Below are positions 7,129-16,104 of a DNA stretch of 47,687 bases, piece after piece. A program made the translations under genes and the position numbers. The notes below the pieces were generated by a model. It made no database searches and was not told the origin of the DNA. It was given only the letters and a program-made list of their open reading frames with translations. Location: positions 1 through 47,687 of the forward strand of contig CABMCB010000025.1 of NCBI GenBank assembly GCA_902384455.1, in the 5' to 3' direction. Numbering within the stretch: the first letter of the stretch is position 1; every line of letters starts with the position of its first letter. This stretch comes from an uncultured archaeon. Its GTDB lineage: Archaea > Altiarchaeota > Altiarchaeia > IMC4 > SCGC-AAA252-I15.

Positions 7129-8985
7129 GTGTCCGGACTTAATGAACATCAAATTAAGGCTGTTATGGCGCGAGATGGGTTCTTCAATGTTATTAGTGTC
7201 CCTGGGAGCGGAAAAACTGAATGTTTCTGTAAGAGAGCCCGTTCTATACTGGATGAAGGCTGCGCCCCGCGGCATTTCCTTGGCTTGACGTTTACCAAGT
7301 CGGCGGCTGAAGAGATGGAGAAGCGCGCCGGCTATAAGAGCGGTAATGGCAAGCCACGCATCTTCAGGACATTTCACGGATGGGCACTGGACTTTGCCCA
7401 ACACCACCACAATGAGCTCGGGATTGACCGCTTCCCACTTCTATTGCCACATGAGAAATACAAAATCCTTGGACCAATCTTCAAAGAAATGCCGCGCCGG
7501 TCGCTGAAGTATCGTGAGGTCGAAGAATATATTTCTCAGATGAAACGGCGCGTTAAGTCTCCCGCCGATGCAGAGAACGAGGCGGACACAGAGGCCCTAG
7601 TGAACTTGGCTGAGGCATACTACAAATACGAACGGCGCTGTAAGGTGGCCGGCAAGCTGGATTTCGACTCCCTTATCGTTGAGTCTGTGAAGATGCTGGA
7701 ACAGGACGAAGACATCAAGTTGAGGGTGGCACCACGCTATCTACAGTGCGACGAGGCGCAGGACAACGATACCCTCCAGTGGAAAATGATTCAGCTGATT
7801 ACCGGCCAAAGCCTCTTCGTTGTTGGCGACCCAGAACAGAATATGTATTCATGGCGCGGTGCGGAGCCAGATGGGTTGACGACGAAATTCGTTGAACGGT
7901 TCCCTGGTGCGCAGCAACTTGTACTGCCCGTGAACTACCGTAGCACTGGCGCCATCATCGAATACTGCCGAGAGATTTCGCCAGCCTGGAACGAGCAGGG
8001 CATGCGAGGTGTGAAGTGGTATGGTGAGCTGCCTGACTTCAAAAGGTATGCCAACGAGGACACAGAAGCGGAAACGATTCTCATGGGGTTGACGGAGCCA
8101 GATGAAACTGCTGTCCTAGCCCGCACGAATCGGCAGTTGTGCGCTTTCGAGAAGGCTGCTGGCAAGATGGATTTCAAGTACAAGCTATTGGGCAAGTCTG
8201 GATTTTTTAGTCAGCACGAAGTAGAGAGCACGATTGCCTTCGCCCAATACTGTGCAGGCGCGGCCACCGACGACACGGTCAAGAAAATTATCCGTAGCCC
8301 GTTCGATGCTGTGCGGTTCGTCAAGAAGAATGATGCTATTAAGGCGCTGGAAGTTACCAAGAGCCGCCAGGTTGGGAACGTACACTATGCCCGGCTCTTG
8401 GGGATGAATCCGACTGGGGATGTGGAACAGGACCGTTACCTGCGGGACTTGGCTTTCAACCTGAATGACTGCCGCCAGCAAATTCAGGGCAAGCCATCAC
8501 AGGATGCCTTGCGCAACGTCATCACACGGTTTGGGATTCTCAACCACTATCAGGACGACCCGGACCAGATAGACAACAATCCCGCCGACAACGTGATGGC
8601 CCTCTTGCGCATGGCGGAAAAGCGTGGCACACTCTTGGAATTTATCCAGATGTGTCACAAGGCAAAACAGGCTTCTCGCTCCACTGCCAAGCGACTAACT
8701 TTCAGTACCATCCACCAAGCAAAAGGATTAGAATGGAAGCATGTATTCGTCGTGGGTGTAAACGAGGGCACTTTGCCTCACAAGAACGGCGACCCGGATG
8801 AAGAGTTCCGCATCTACCGCGTGGCCTGCTCCCGAGCGGCGCTCAAACTCCACATCAGCTGCAATGATAAACCCTCGGGATACATAGCGCAAAAACTCGT
8901 TGGGACGGTTGTCGAGACTGGCCAGAAGGAACTTGATGCTTTGGAAATCATGTATCGGAATGCGGCAACTGGAACGTCGCAATGA
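7129..8985 (+). CDS. UvrD/PcrA-like superfamily 1 DNA helicase
   Basis: 618 residues from GTG 7129 with GGAG 7 nt upstream. All SF1A motifs are visible: Q-motif LNEHQ (4-8), Walker A SVPGSGKT (23-30), TFTKSAAEEM, DEAQDND (motif II), GDPEQNMYSWRGA (motif III), NYRS (motif IV), TIHQAKGLEWKHVFV (motif V) and RIYRVACSRA (motif VI). An ATP-driven 3'-5' helicase for repair, recombination or replication. The next gene is a RecB/Cas4-like nuclease overlapping by 4 nt, so the two probably act together in DNA end processing, as in AddAB-like pairs. Confidence 0.93.
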   Translation: MSGLNEHQIKAVMARDGFFNVISVPGSGKTECFCKRARSILDEGCAPRHFLGLTFTKSAAEEMEKRAGYKSGNGKPRIFRTFHGWALDFAQHHHNELGIDRFPLLLPHEKYKILGPIFKEMPRRSLKYREVEEYISQMKRRVKSPADAENEADTEALVNLAEAYYKYERRCKVAGKLDFDSLIVESVKMLEQDEDIKLRVAPRYLQCDEAQDNDTLQWKMIQLITGQSLFVVGDPEQNMYSWRGAEPDGLTTKFVERFPGAQQLVLPVNYRSTGAIIEYCREISPAWNEQGMRGVKWYGELPDFKRYANEDTEAETILMGLTEPDETAVLARTNRQLCAFEKAAGKMDFKYKLLGKSGFFSQHEVESTIAFAQYCAGAATDDTVKKIIRSPFDAVRFVKKNDAIKALEVTKSRQVGNVHYARLLGMNPTGDVEQDRYLRDLAFNLNDCRQQIQGKPSQDALRNVITRFGILNHYQDDPDQIDNNPADNVMALLRMAEKRGTLLEFIQMCHKAKQASRSTAKRLTFSTIHQAKGLEWKHVFVVGVNEGTLPHKNGDPDEEFRIYRVACSRAALKLHISCNDKPSGYIAQKLVGTVVETGQKELDALEIMYRNAATGTSQ

Positions 8986-10154
8986 CCGTCCATAATGTGC
9001 TTTATGTTTTGCCCAACGGCGACCCGAAACGGTCGGCCTCTTACTCTGCTAGAAGTGCCTTCCGGTTTTGCCGTCGCTACTTCTACCTAACCCGTGTGCG
9101 TGGCTGGCGGGTAAAGCACGAAGGTGTTGCCCTTGAGTTTGGGAAGGTTGTTGAGGCCGCGGTGGTCCACCAGATTAAGTACCATACTGGCGGTGTTGCG
9201 GAGTTTGAGCGGCTCTGGAAAAAAGTAAGGGAACAGAAAGACTTTGACAAGCGCGAGTATACCAAGGTTGAACAATCTTGGGAGAATATGCTCCGCATTG
9301 GCCGCGAGTGGCTGATTATCTTCTCCGCCCGCCAGGACATCTATCCATTCCGCCAGGCACAGTTCCAGGTGCCTCTCTCGAAGAAAATTTTCCCCGGTAC
9401 AACGTATGACGAACTCACAAACGTCGCCTATCTTGATATTTTCAGCGAGCCGGAGTCACAACACCCGGCCCTAGTGCGTGTTCCAACAACTACACCGTAT
9501 CGCCGGCTCATCACGGATGTCAAAACTTCCAGCAAGGAACTCGACGAGTCTCTAGTCGCCCTGGACCCGCAGCTGATAGAGTATGCCTGGACTTACGACA
9601 GCGAGGACGTCGGGTTCCTGTGGTTCGTTAAAAAGTCGCATGGTTTCAAGCACGGCAGCCGTGTTACATTACTAACCGAGTCCGGAGGTTGGCCGGCTGG
9701 CACGGAGTTATTTGTGCTGGACCCCGACGGCAAGGAAAACGTGTGGGTTGGTTCCAAAGCAGAGGTGGAATCCTATGCCAGGGCATGTACGGCACCAGAC
9801 GGCACGTCATTCCGTGGTAAGGCCCTAGACAAGGCTGCGGGCGAGTTTTTAGTACAAACGTCGGCGGCCAGTGTCCCCATCTCCAAGGTCAGTAAACAAC
9901 TTGTGCAGTTTGCCACGGCCAGGTTGAACCGGGAGATGATAGAGGACATGGGTAAGGTTGTTGGGCAAACGACGGTTGAGATGGTTGTTGCCCATGAGCA
10001 GGACTTTTATCCGATGGAACCTGGCATTCGCTACCCGACAGACAAGTGCTCTGGCTGTGACATGAGATACATTTGTACCGGCGATACTGAAGGTAGAGAT
10101 GCGGTCCTCACACGTATTGGTGAGGAGTGGTTGGACTCGAACATTGAGGAGTAG
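8982..10154 (+). CDS. RecB/Cas4-like PD-(D/E)XK nuclease with a probable iron-sulfur cluster
   Basis: 390 residues, ATGA overlap with the helicase stop. LITDVKTSS carries the D-x-K catalytic core, followed by QLIEYAWTY (motif QxxxY). The C-terminus has CSGCDMRYIC; with an N-terminal Cys (FRFCRRYFYL) it forms the four-cysteine pattern of RecB/Cas4 nucleases with a 4Fe-4S cluster. Likely a DNA exonuclease for recombination or DNA end trimming, paired with the UvrD-like helicase. Confidence 0.85.
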   Translation: MTVHNVLYVLPNGDPKRSASYSARSAFRFCRRYFYLTRVRGWRVKHEGVALEFGKVVEAAVVHQIKYHTGGVAEFERLWKKVREQKDFDKREYTKVEQSWENMLRIGREWLIIFSARQDIYPFRQAQFQVPLSKKIFPGTTYDELTNVAYLDIFSEPESQHPALVRVPTTTPYRRLITDVKTSSKELDESLVALDPQLIEYAWTYDSEDVGFLWFVKKSHGFKHGSRVTLLTESGGWPAGTELFVLDPDGKENVWVGSKAEVESYARACTAPDGTSFRGKALDKAAGEFLVQTSAASVPISKVSKQLVQFATARLNREMIEDMGKVVGQTTVEMVVAHEQDFYPMEPGIRYPTDKCSGCDMRYICTGDTEGRDAVLTRIGEEWLDSNIEE

Positions 10155-10158
10155 ACCG

Positions 10159-10461
10159 TTGGCAAACGCTTTTGAGGAAAGGGTTCGTAATTTTCTTGTT
10201 GGGGAAGGATGGCAAGTCCGTAGCAATGGCTGGCCAGACTTCCTCTGTATGCGTCGTGACAAGGATGGAAAACTTTGCCTGTTATTCGTTGAAGCGAAGA
10301 GCAAAGGCGACGAAATCCGGGCGAACCAGGAAATTGTGCTAGATGCTTTGGCTGAAGCAGGAATTCGTGTCTACCTTGTGCGGGAAGGCAGTCAGTATGC
10401 AAACGAACACGGTGGATTTCTGACAGTTGACTGGGCCGAGAGGATGAACTATGGCGGGTGA
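10159..10461 (+). CDS. VRR-NUC-type nuclease
   Basis: 100 residues from a TTG at 10159, preceded by GAGGAG 7 nt upstream. NGWPDFLCMR and LFVEAKSKGDEIRANQE give the P-D ... E-x-K core and the trailing Q of the compact VRR-NUC fold, followed by LAEAGIRVYLVREG. Phage VRR-NUC proteins are structure-specific nucleases that act on branched or flap DNA. It lies between the RecB-like nuclease and the initiator. Confidence 0.82.
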   Translation: MANAFEERVRNFLVGEGWQVRSNGWPDFLCMRRDKDGKLCLLFVEAKSKGDEIRANQEIVLDALAEAGIRVYLVREGSQYANEHGGFLTVDWAERMNYGG

Positions 10462-11458
10462 CATTACACGAATCACGCTCAACGTCCATAATTTCTACAA
10501 CTCGGAAACGATTGAGGCGTTCTCGAATGAAGAGCTCGGCCAGTATGTTCGGTTGATGTGTAAGGCTATTCTCATCGGTAAGGAAGCCTCTCTTCCTGAC
10601 GACCGTAAACTGCTCGCCAAGTATGCAGGGGCCACTGAGCGTAAACTTTCTGATGCGGTCCTCTCACAGTATCCTGTAGTACTCACCGAGTATGGTCCTA
10701 GGAGACGTAACAGTGTTCTGTATGAGGAATGGTGCAAAGTTTGTGAAAAGACGGAGAAGGCTCGTGAGTCTGGTGAGGCAGGGAACAAGAAGAAATCTGA
10801 ACTAAAGCGTTTACAATCAACAAATGAGTTACGCGAACGCGACGCGGACGCTTCGCAAACGGCTCTCGAACGTGACGCGGACGTCACGCTAACAGAACAT
10901 AACAAAACAAAACAAAACATAACAAAACAACACGACCAGGGCGGGTCGCCTAGTGTTGGTGATGTACTGGACGAAACGGCGGCAGGCATGGCCGACGGTA
11001 AACCTGCCGGGCCGATGCGGAAGCCAACCGAGCTAGGATTTTTCAAGCGTGGGCAGTACCCTGGGACAGATGTCAAAGCGATATGGCGACACTGTGCGAC
11101 GGTCTACCGTGAAATTGTTGGTGAAGGTGCTTATCTGCGATTTCCGAACAAGCACCCGGATTACCCCGACCGTTGGGCTGAGTTGTGTGCTGCGGTTTCC
11201 TCCGATATCATTGTACCGGCTTTCCAGTTGTGGGTTGCCAAAGAAGGGAAATACATCAAGACCCAATGGGCGCTGAGCGAGTTCCTGAAAAGCGATACAG
11301 CAGCGCGATATTGTGAGATGGTAAAGCCGAACAACGAACTGAAGCCGAAGATTACTGAAAATGTAATCAAGGCAAGCGCTGAGTATGCAATCAAGAAAGA
11401 TGCCGCGCTTTGGGATGCCAACACCAAAAGCAGTGAGCCCGGGCCGGAGGAGTTCTAG
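10451..11458 (+). CDS. Replication initiator/helicase-loader-like protein (DUF1376-like N-terminus)
   Basis: 335 residues. The N-terminus (HNFYNSETIEAFSNEELGQY ... SLPDDRKLLAKYAG, residues 13-63) resembles the winged-helix DUF1376/DnaD-type domain of phage replication proteins. A low-complexity Thr/Asn/Lys/Gln linker follows (about 120-165), then a C-terminal helical domain (about 190-335, AIWRHCATVYREIVGEGAY). The next gene is the primase-helicase, overlapping by 1 nt, which fits a helicase loader or origin-binding protein. The linker DNA contains direct repeats and an AT-rich tract that could be the origin. Confidence 0.75.
   Translation: MAGDITRITLNVHNFYNSETIEAFSNEELGQYVRLMCKAILIGKEASLPDDRKLLAKYAGATERKLSDAVLSQYPVVLTEYGPRRRNSVLYEEWCKVCEKTEKARESGEAGNKKKSELKRLQSTNELRERDADASQTALERDADVTLTEHNKTKQNITKQHDQGGSPSVGDVLDETAAGMADGKPAGPMRKPTELGFFKRGQYPGTDVKAIWRHCATVYREIVGEGAYLRFPNKHPDYPDRWAELCAAVSSDIIVPAFQLWVAKEGKYIKTQWALSEFLKSDTAARYCEMVKPNNELKPKITENVIKASAEYAIKKDAALWDANTKSSEPGPEEF
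10834..10932 (+). repeat. Direct repeats next to an AT-rich tract: candidate replication origin
   Basis: Two imperfect 23-bp repeats at 10834-10856 and 10867-10889 share CGAACG, then GACGCGGACG, with a 33-bp period. They are followed at about 10895-10932 by an AT-rich tract of AACAAAAC/AACATAAC units. Iterons next to an unwinding element inside the linker of an initiator gene is the arrangement of lambda oriλ inside gene O. Function is inferred. Confidence 0.4.
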
Positions 11459-13440
11459 TGGCAGACCTAAAGAAACTCAAGAAGCAGATTGACGTTGTTG
11501 CTGTAATTGGCGCCCGTGTGGAACTCCACCAACAGGGGAGTCATTACATGGCCTGCTGCCCGTTCCACGGCGATAAAACCCCATCCCTCAAGTTGGATGA
11601 CCGGCAAGGGGAATGGTTGTGGAAATGCTTTGGCTGCGGAGAAGGTGGTGACGTTATTGAGTTTGTGGAGAAGTTTGACCACTGCGATACTAAGACAGCA
11701 ATCGAGAAGCTGGAAGCGTTGGTGGGCAATACAGAGTGGAAGGAAGAAGCCGAAAAGGTCCGCAAGAACTTTTCTGAACTCGGGAGCCTTACCGGCAAAA
11801 AGAAAACTGTCATCCCGCTGGAAAAGTGGCAAGCGAAGGTTGACGCACTGTGGAAGAACGACGCCGGTTTGAAATGGCTTCGTGAAGTGCGCGGGCTTGA
11901 CGATGAGACAATCAAAAGACTGCGGTTCGGCTATGTTCAAACGCACGTCTATAACATTGGGGAAGACAACGAGGAAATCCGGGACAAGGGATGGATTGCT
12001 ATCCCAAGGGTTGACGGGGATAAAGTTGTTGCGGTGAAGTTGCGCTCTATCGTGTCCAAGTGCTTTTCCCAGGTCAACGGTATGGACTCTCGTGCTTTGT
12101 TCAACATCGAAACAATCAGCCCATTGGACCCGGTTTACCTGACCGAAGGCGAATTCGATGCGGCCATCCTAGAGATGCTTGGCTACCGGGCTGTGAGCCT
12201 GACATCGGCCAGCAGCACGGTGGCGACGGATGACCGCATCAAACTGAAGACGGCGGAGCGGATATATCTTGCCGGCGACAACGACAATCCAGGGCTGGAA
12301 TCAATGGCGAAACTCGCCAGGGAGCTCTGTGAAAATACGCATATCCTGCTGTGGCCAGATGGCGCTAAAGATGCAAACGATTACTTCCGTGACGTTTGCA
12401 AGCGGGACATGACAGCGGCGAGCAAAGGGATTGAGACACTTTCCAAAGAGGCCAAACGGCGGGCGCCTGAAGGCTTCATCTCGTTGATTGAGGCATTGCG
12501 CAAACAGGAAGATTCGGACTTGGCAAATGACCCGGACCGGCTTTATCTACCTGAGCGACTGCATTATGCCGACAATATGTCGTATACCACCCGCGGTGGC
12601 ATCATGTTGCTTTACTCGACATATTCCGGCACAGGTAAGTCTATGCTCAAGACCGACATCCTACTCCAAGAAGCAAAGCGGGGACAGGTGGTTGTTGACC
12701 TCTCACCGGAAATCCGGGACACAGAATATCTTGCTTTGGTGACCTCACAGCTTATCGGGCCGCGCATTGGTGGGCTCAAGCGCACTGGTAAGATGGACAA
12801 GAAATACTTCATCCAGGCAGCCGACCTGCTTGACCAACCAACCCTCAAAGGCACGGATTTCCGGTACTACGTTGGGCATAATGTGATTGGGCAGACTGAA
12901 GACGAAATCATTCAGTTCCTCGAGAGTACGATTCGCACACTAGGTGCCACCCGCTTTGCGATTGACACGTTTCACCGGCTTGTGTTTGCTGAAGGTAAGT
13001 CGCAGGCACAGGCAGAAGGAACTTTGGCGAAACGCATTGAGGCGCTCGGCCGCACTTACGGTACGATTTTCATTTTCATCTGTCAGTCCAATGCCGAGGC
13101 AGAGGGGCTGGATAACCTCAAGAAGAACGAGCATGGTGTGCTGCGCGGTAGCCGGGAACTACGAGATGTCGCCGATACGATTTACCTACTGCACAGGAAT
13201 CGCCGGCCACAGAAGGACGGCGAGAACCCAGAAGATATCCTGGACAAGGAAGCCGGCTTGTTCCTCAAGAAAACCCGCTACAAAGGCACGTCGTTCCCAC
13301 AGACCAGGATGCTCCTGCAAGAAGAGAATTCCCTTTTCGTGGAGGCTAAGGACGGTGACCCCGGTCCGCAGTCCGCACCTCCGCCACGGCAGTCGTCTGA
13401 GGAAGCAAATTTCATGTCCGGCAGTGAAAACGTCTATTGA
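11458..13440 (+). CDS. Primase-helicase (DnaG-type primase fused to DnaB/T7 gp4-type helicase)
   Basis: 660 residues from a GTG overlapping the previous stop by 1 nt; GGAGG lies close upstream. CHC2 zinc finger: Cys34, His37, Cys57, Cys60 (CPFHGDKTPS ... CFGCGEGGD). TOPRIM domain: YLTEGEFDAA near 227-236 and LAGDNDNPG near 271. RecA-like helicase domain: Walker A YSGTGKS near 389-395. It would unwind the fork and make primers, like T7 gp4. A Pro/Ser/Glu tail ends the protein, and the sliding clamp follows downstream. Confidence 0.94.
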   Translation: MADLKKLKKQIDVVAVIGARVELHQQGSHYMACCPFHGDKTPSLKLDDRQGEWLWKCFGCGEGGDVIEFVEKFDHCDTKTAIEKLEALVGNTEWKEEAEKVRKNFSELGSLTGKKKTVIPLEKWQAKVDALWKNDAGLKWLREVRGLDDETIKRLRFGYVQTHVYNIGEDNEEIRDKGWIAIPRVDGDKVVAVKLRSIVSKCFSQVNGMDSRALFNIETISPLDPVYLTEGEFDAAILEMLGYRAVSLTSASSTVATDDRIKLKTAERIYLAGDNDNPGLESMAKLARELCENTHILLWPDGAKDANDYFRDVCKRDMTAASKGIETLSKEAKRRAPEGFISLIEALRKQEDSDLANDPDRLYLPERLHYADNMSYTTRGGIMLLYSTYSGTGKSMLKTDILLQEAKRGQVVVDLSPEIRDTEYLALVTSQLIGPRIGGLKRTGKMDKKYFIQAADLLDQPTLKGTDFRYYVGHNVIGQTEDEIIQFLESTIRTLGATRFAIDTFHRLVFAEGKSQAQAEGTLAKRIEALGRTYGTIFIFICQSNAEAEGLDNLKKNEHGVLRGSRELRDVADTIYLLHRNRRPQKDGENPEDILDKEAGLFLKKTRYKGTSFPQTRMLLQEENSLFVEAKDGDPGPQSAPPPRQSSEEANFMSGSENVY

Positions 13441-13465
13441 TGGACGGTGTTAGTGCCGGTATAAT
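13437..13465 (+). promoter_or_regulatory. Strong candidate sigma70 promoter before dnaN
   Basis: TTGATG (13437-13442), 17-bp spacer, consensus TATAAT (13460-13465). It lies in the 51-nt gap between the primase-helicase and clamp genes, with AGGAGAGG ahead of the clamp ATG. It would give the clamp and following genes an extra transcript. Confidence 0.7.
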
Positions 13466-13491
13466 TACCAAATCAGGAGAGGTAACAACGT

Positions 13492-14622
13492 ATGAAAATC
13501 CAAGTCAAGGCCAATGAGCTTGCCAAGAAGTTGCAGCGGGCTCTTGGAGTAATCCCGGCCAAGCCGACGATTCCCGTGCTCGCTTACGTCAAACTGGAAA
13601 CTACCAGCGCGACGACGGCAACTCTGTCTGCACTGGACCTCGGCATGGCAATCATCCAGACCATCAGCGTTGCCCTGGTTTCCACGGAACTCGGGACGAT
13701 ACTGTTGCCCGCGCGAGTTTTGTCCCAGTTGCTCGCCCCGCTGCCTTCCGATGCGGTGGTGACGATTGAAAACCAGGACAAGACCATCGTGGTCAAGTCT
13801 GGCAAGCTGTTGAAGGAAGCAAAGTTGCCCGGTATGGACGTTGCACTGTTCCCTGCCATTGACCCGCGGCCGGCGACTACTGCAAACTTCAACTCGGCCG
13901 CTTTCAAGAAGGTCATCGGGCGCGCTGAATTTGCCGCGCCAACCAAGCAAGGACGGTCTACAGTGCCTTCCGTGCTGCTTGAAAGCACCGCGGCATACTT
14001 GCGCGGTGTGGCGACAGATGGCGCTCGTGTGGCCGTTGCTGATGTGAAAGGCGCCGGCGCCGGAGAGCTGTCAATCCAGTTGCCCAAGAGTTTTCTTGCT
14101 GTGCTGAAAGAAATTACTGGTGAGGTCATCCAGTTCAGCCAGTCGGAAAATAACTTGTTCTTCGCCACGGAGAGCGAGACGATGTTCGTCCGTGTTCCGA
14201 CCACCAAGTTCCCGCCTTATCAGAAGGTGCTTGCGTTCGCTGATTACGTGTCGGAGTTTGACATCGCCGTGCCGAGCTTCAAGACCTCCCTGGACATCAT
14301 CGCGGTTACTGCGGACAGCAAGGCACCCGCGGTTGTCGTTACCGCAACGGCGGAAGAACTCAACCTCGCTAGCAGTAGCGCAGCGGATGGCATGACGGAC
14401 TCCGCGGTTGATATTAAACTGCAAGGTCCGGCAAACAAGGCTCGTGTGAACCTATCCTTCGTTAACGAATTCCTCGGCCAGTGCGAGGGTTCGGTGAAGG
14501 TCCAGATGTCCAATCCCACGTCCCCGGTGCGTATCACCTCTGGCGACGACTACCAATACTTCATCATGCCCATGCTGGAACAAGCACCGGCAACTGAAGA
14601 GAAGAAAAAGTCCAAGGGGTAA
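13492..14622 (+). CDS. dnaN: DNA polymerase III beta-type sliding clamp
   Basis: 376 residues, the usual clamp length (about 370). Begins MKIQVKANELAKKLQRALG; contains IPVLAYVKL, FPAIDP, VATDGARVAV and the C-terminal DDYQYFIMPM that matches the clamp end (YVVMPM in E. coli). The ring holds the polymerase on DNA. A clamp-loader subunit is encoded at 36978-38078. AGGAGAGG lies upstream, as does a good promoter. Encoding a bacterial-type clamp suggests the phage polymerase uses its own processivity factor. Confidence 0.95.
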   Translation: MKIQVKANELAKKLQRALGVIPAKPTIPVLAYVKLETTSATTATLSALDLGMAIIQTISVALVSTELGTILLPARVLSQLLAPLPSDAVVTIENQDKTIVVKSGKLLKEAKLPGMDVALFPAIDPRPATTANFNSAAFKKVIGRAEFAAPTKQGRSTVPSVLLESTAAYLRGVATDGARVAVADVKGAGAGELSIQLPKSFLAVLKEITGEVIQFSQSENNLFFATESETMFVRVPTTKFPPYQKVLAFADYVSEFDIAVPSFKTSLDIIAVTADSKAPAVVVTATAEELNLASSSAADGMTDSAVDIKLQGPANKARVNLSFVNEFLGQCEGSVKVQMSNPTSPVRITSGDDYQYFIMPMLEQAPATEEKKKSKG

Positions 14623-14625
14623 TCA

Positions 14626-15288
14626 ATGGGCTTGTCCCTGCCGCGACCCTCAGAAGGTGGCCTCTTAGCTCTTGTCGAGCAGGAGGCCGCCCTCCTCAAG
14701 AGTGGTGAAATCAATCTGCTCAAGGGCTATGCTAAGTTCGCCCGCCTGCTAGTGATGGTGAAGTTCAATGAATCCTGGCGGGAGGCTGGCCATTCCAGTC
14801 TCAATGCCTACATCCTTGGCCTGTCTGAAAAGTATGGCCGTAAACCGCAGACGATATATGCCTACATGGCAGCGGCGGAGAAACTCCTACCGATTGCAGG
14901 GGAAGATGGGCTAGACCGGATGGGCATTACCAAGGCGATGGAAATTGTTCGGGGAGCGAACAAGTCGAAGAAGGACATCAGCCGGGAACTCGTCCTAGAA
15001 GCAATGAAAGATGAAGTGACGGTGGACGAGGTGCGTGCCTTGGTCCACAAGTTTTTCGAGCTCAACGGCGAAATGCCGAAGGGCAAGTATGTTGACGTTG
15101 GCGGATTCTATGCCGACGAAGAGCAATACAAGATTTTTGTGGAAGCTGTGAAGATTTCGATGCGTGTTTTGAATCTTCCGGCGGAGATGCCGGACCATAT
15201 CAAACGGATGCGTATTATTCTGTTCTGGGCGGCTGAGATTACCGGCACATATGCCGCGGAGGTCTACGGTGAGCAGGGAGTTGGTTGA
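14626..15288 (+). CDS. Hypothetical helical, possibly DNA-binding protein
   Basis: 220 residues, AAGGGG before the ATG. A helical N-terminal half contains HSSLNAYILGLSEKYGRKPQ followed by TIYAYMAAAEKLLPI (about 48-83), a pattern like an HTH used by phage and plasmid DNA-binding proteins. DEVTVDEVRALVHKFFEL follows. I do not recognise a named family. It sits right after the clamp gene. Confidence 0.72.
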   Translation: MGLSLPRPSEGGLLALVEQEAALLKSGEINLLKGYAKFARLLVMVKFNESWREAGHSSLNAYILGLSEKYGRKPQTIYAYMAAAEKLLPIAGEDGLDRMGITKAMEIVRGANKSKKDISRELVLEAMKDEVTVDEVRALVHKFFELNGEMPKGKYVDVGGFYADEEQYKIFVEAVKISMRVLNLPAEMPDHIKRMRIILFWAAEITGTYAAEVYGEQGVG

Positions 15289-15712
15289 GGTTGGTCCGAC
15301 AGGGTTGGCAATCCGTATCTTCCGCACCAAGAAGGCCGCGGTGCTTTACCAGCTCCGTCCGTCTCACGGTATGAACGAGCCTATCATCCGGCAGATGGAG
15401 AAGTTCCAGGCTGTAGGAGAAATTCGCCGACAGGTTTTCAAGAGAGATGAATACGCGTGCGTCAAGTGTGGCAAAGAAGTTATATGGGAAGCGGGGTTCC
15501 CAAACTCCGGTGAAATGGATGAGCGTCAAGCGCGTGGGAACTGTGTTCAGTCACCGGATGGGACTTACCAGAGTGGAGAGGTTTCGGTTGCTAATTGTCA
15601 GACCCTTTGTAGAAACTGCCATACGGGAGCGGGTGGCAAGCAGGACCGTTCACCAAGTTTTACGAAGAGCGTTGCCAAAGTGATTGATTCCATACCGGAA
15701 TGGGGAAAATGA
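15269..15712 (+). CDS. HNH endonuclease
   Basis: 147 residues from the GTG at 15269, chosen because GGAGGT lies 5 nt upstream; an ATG at 15251 is in frame but lacks a site. Core: VFKRDEYACVKCGKEV (Cys-x2-Cys), DERQARGN, then SVANCQTLCRNCHTG (Asn, Cys-x2-Cys, His), the zinc-stabilised HNH fold. It differs from the homing-type HNH proteins at 26931, 33229 and 42279. Freestanding DNA nuclease, possibly mobile. Confidence 0.85.
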   Translation: MSRELVEVGPTGLAIRIFRTKKAAVLYQLRPSHGMNEPIIRQMEKFQAVGEIRRQVFKRDEYACVKCGKEVIWEAGFPNSGEMDERQARGNCVQSPDGTYQSGEVSVANCQTLCRNCHTGAGGKQDRSPSFTKSVAKVIDSIPEWGK

Positions 15713-16104
15713 GGAAATGCCCACATGGAGTATTTTGGCCAGATGGCCAGGAGAAGGCACTATACTGCACCTTCTGCAACCCTAGTGGGAACCCCGACGC
15801 CAAAGTCATCCCAGAGTTCAACCGTCGCGGGGCACTACATCTCACCGAAACAGGGCGCCTCCCAAAATGCCCTACTTGCCATACGGCACTCTTGGCGGTG
15901 TCCAACGGCGGGCGGTGTGTGGTTTGTAAGACTGAGCACGAAATTGTGGCACCACACAAGTTACGCGCGAACAATAAGCAACCCGGTTTGTGCCCATCGT
16001 GCGGCAGTGGGGTCCACATAGAGATTGACGGCCGCACTTGGAAGTGCGCCGACTGTGCTACACCGTTCAAGGCGTCGAAAGAATTGATGAAAAGGTTGGG
16101 ATGA
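15700..16104 (+). CDS. Multi-zinc-ribbon protein (C-x-HGV motif)
   Basis: 134 residues; two in-frame starts (15700, 15709). The N-terminus has KCPHGVFW and YCTFCNP, a knuckle shared with 28648-28902 and 43975-44373. Two further ribbons follow: KCPTCHT ... RCVVCKT and LCPSCGS ... KCADCAT. Likely binds nucleic acid or a protein partner. Function unknown. Confidence 0.75.
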   Translation: MGKMRKCPHGVFWPDGQEKALYCTFCNPSGNPDAKVIPEFNRRGALHLTETGRLPKCPTCHTALLAVSNGGRCVVCKTEHEIVAPHKLRANNKQPGLCPSCGSGVHIEIDGRTWKCADCATPFKASKELMKRLG

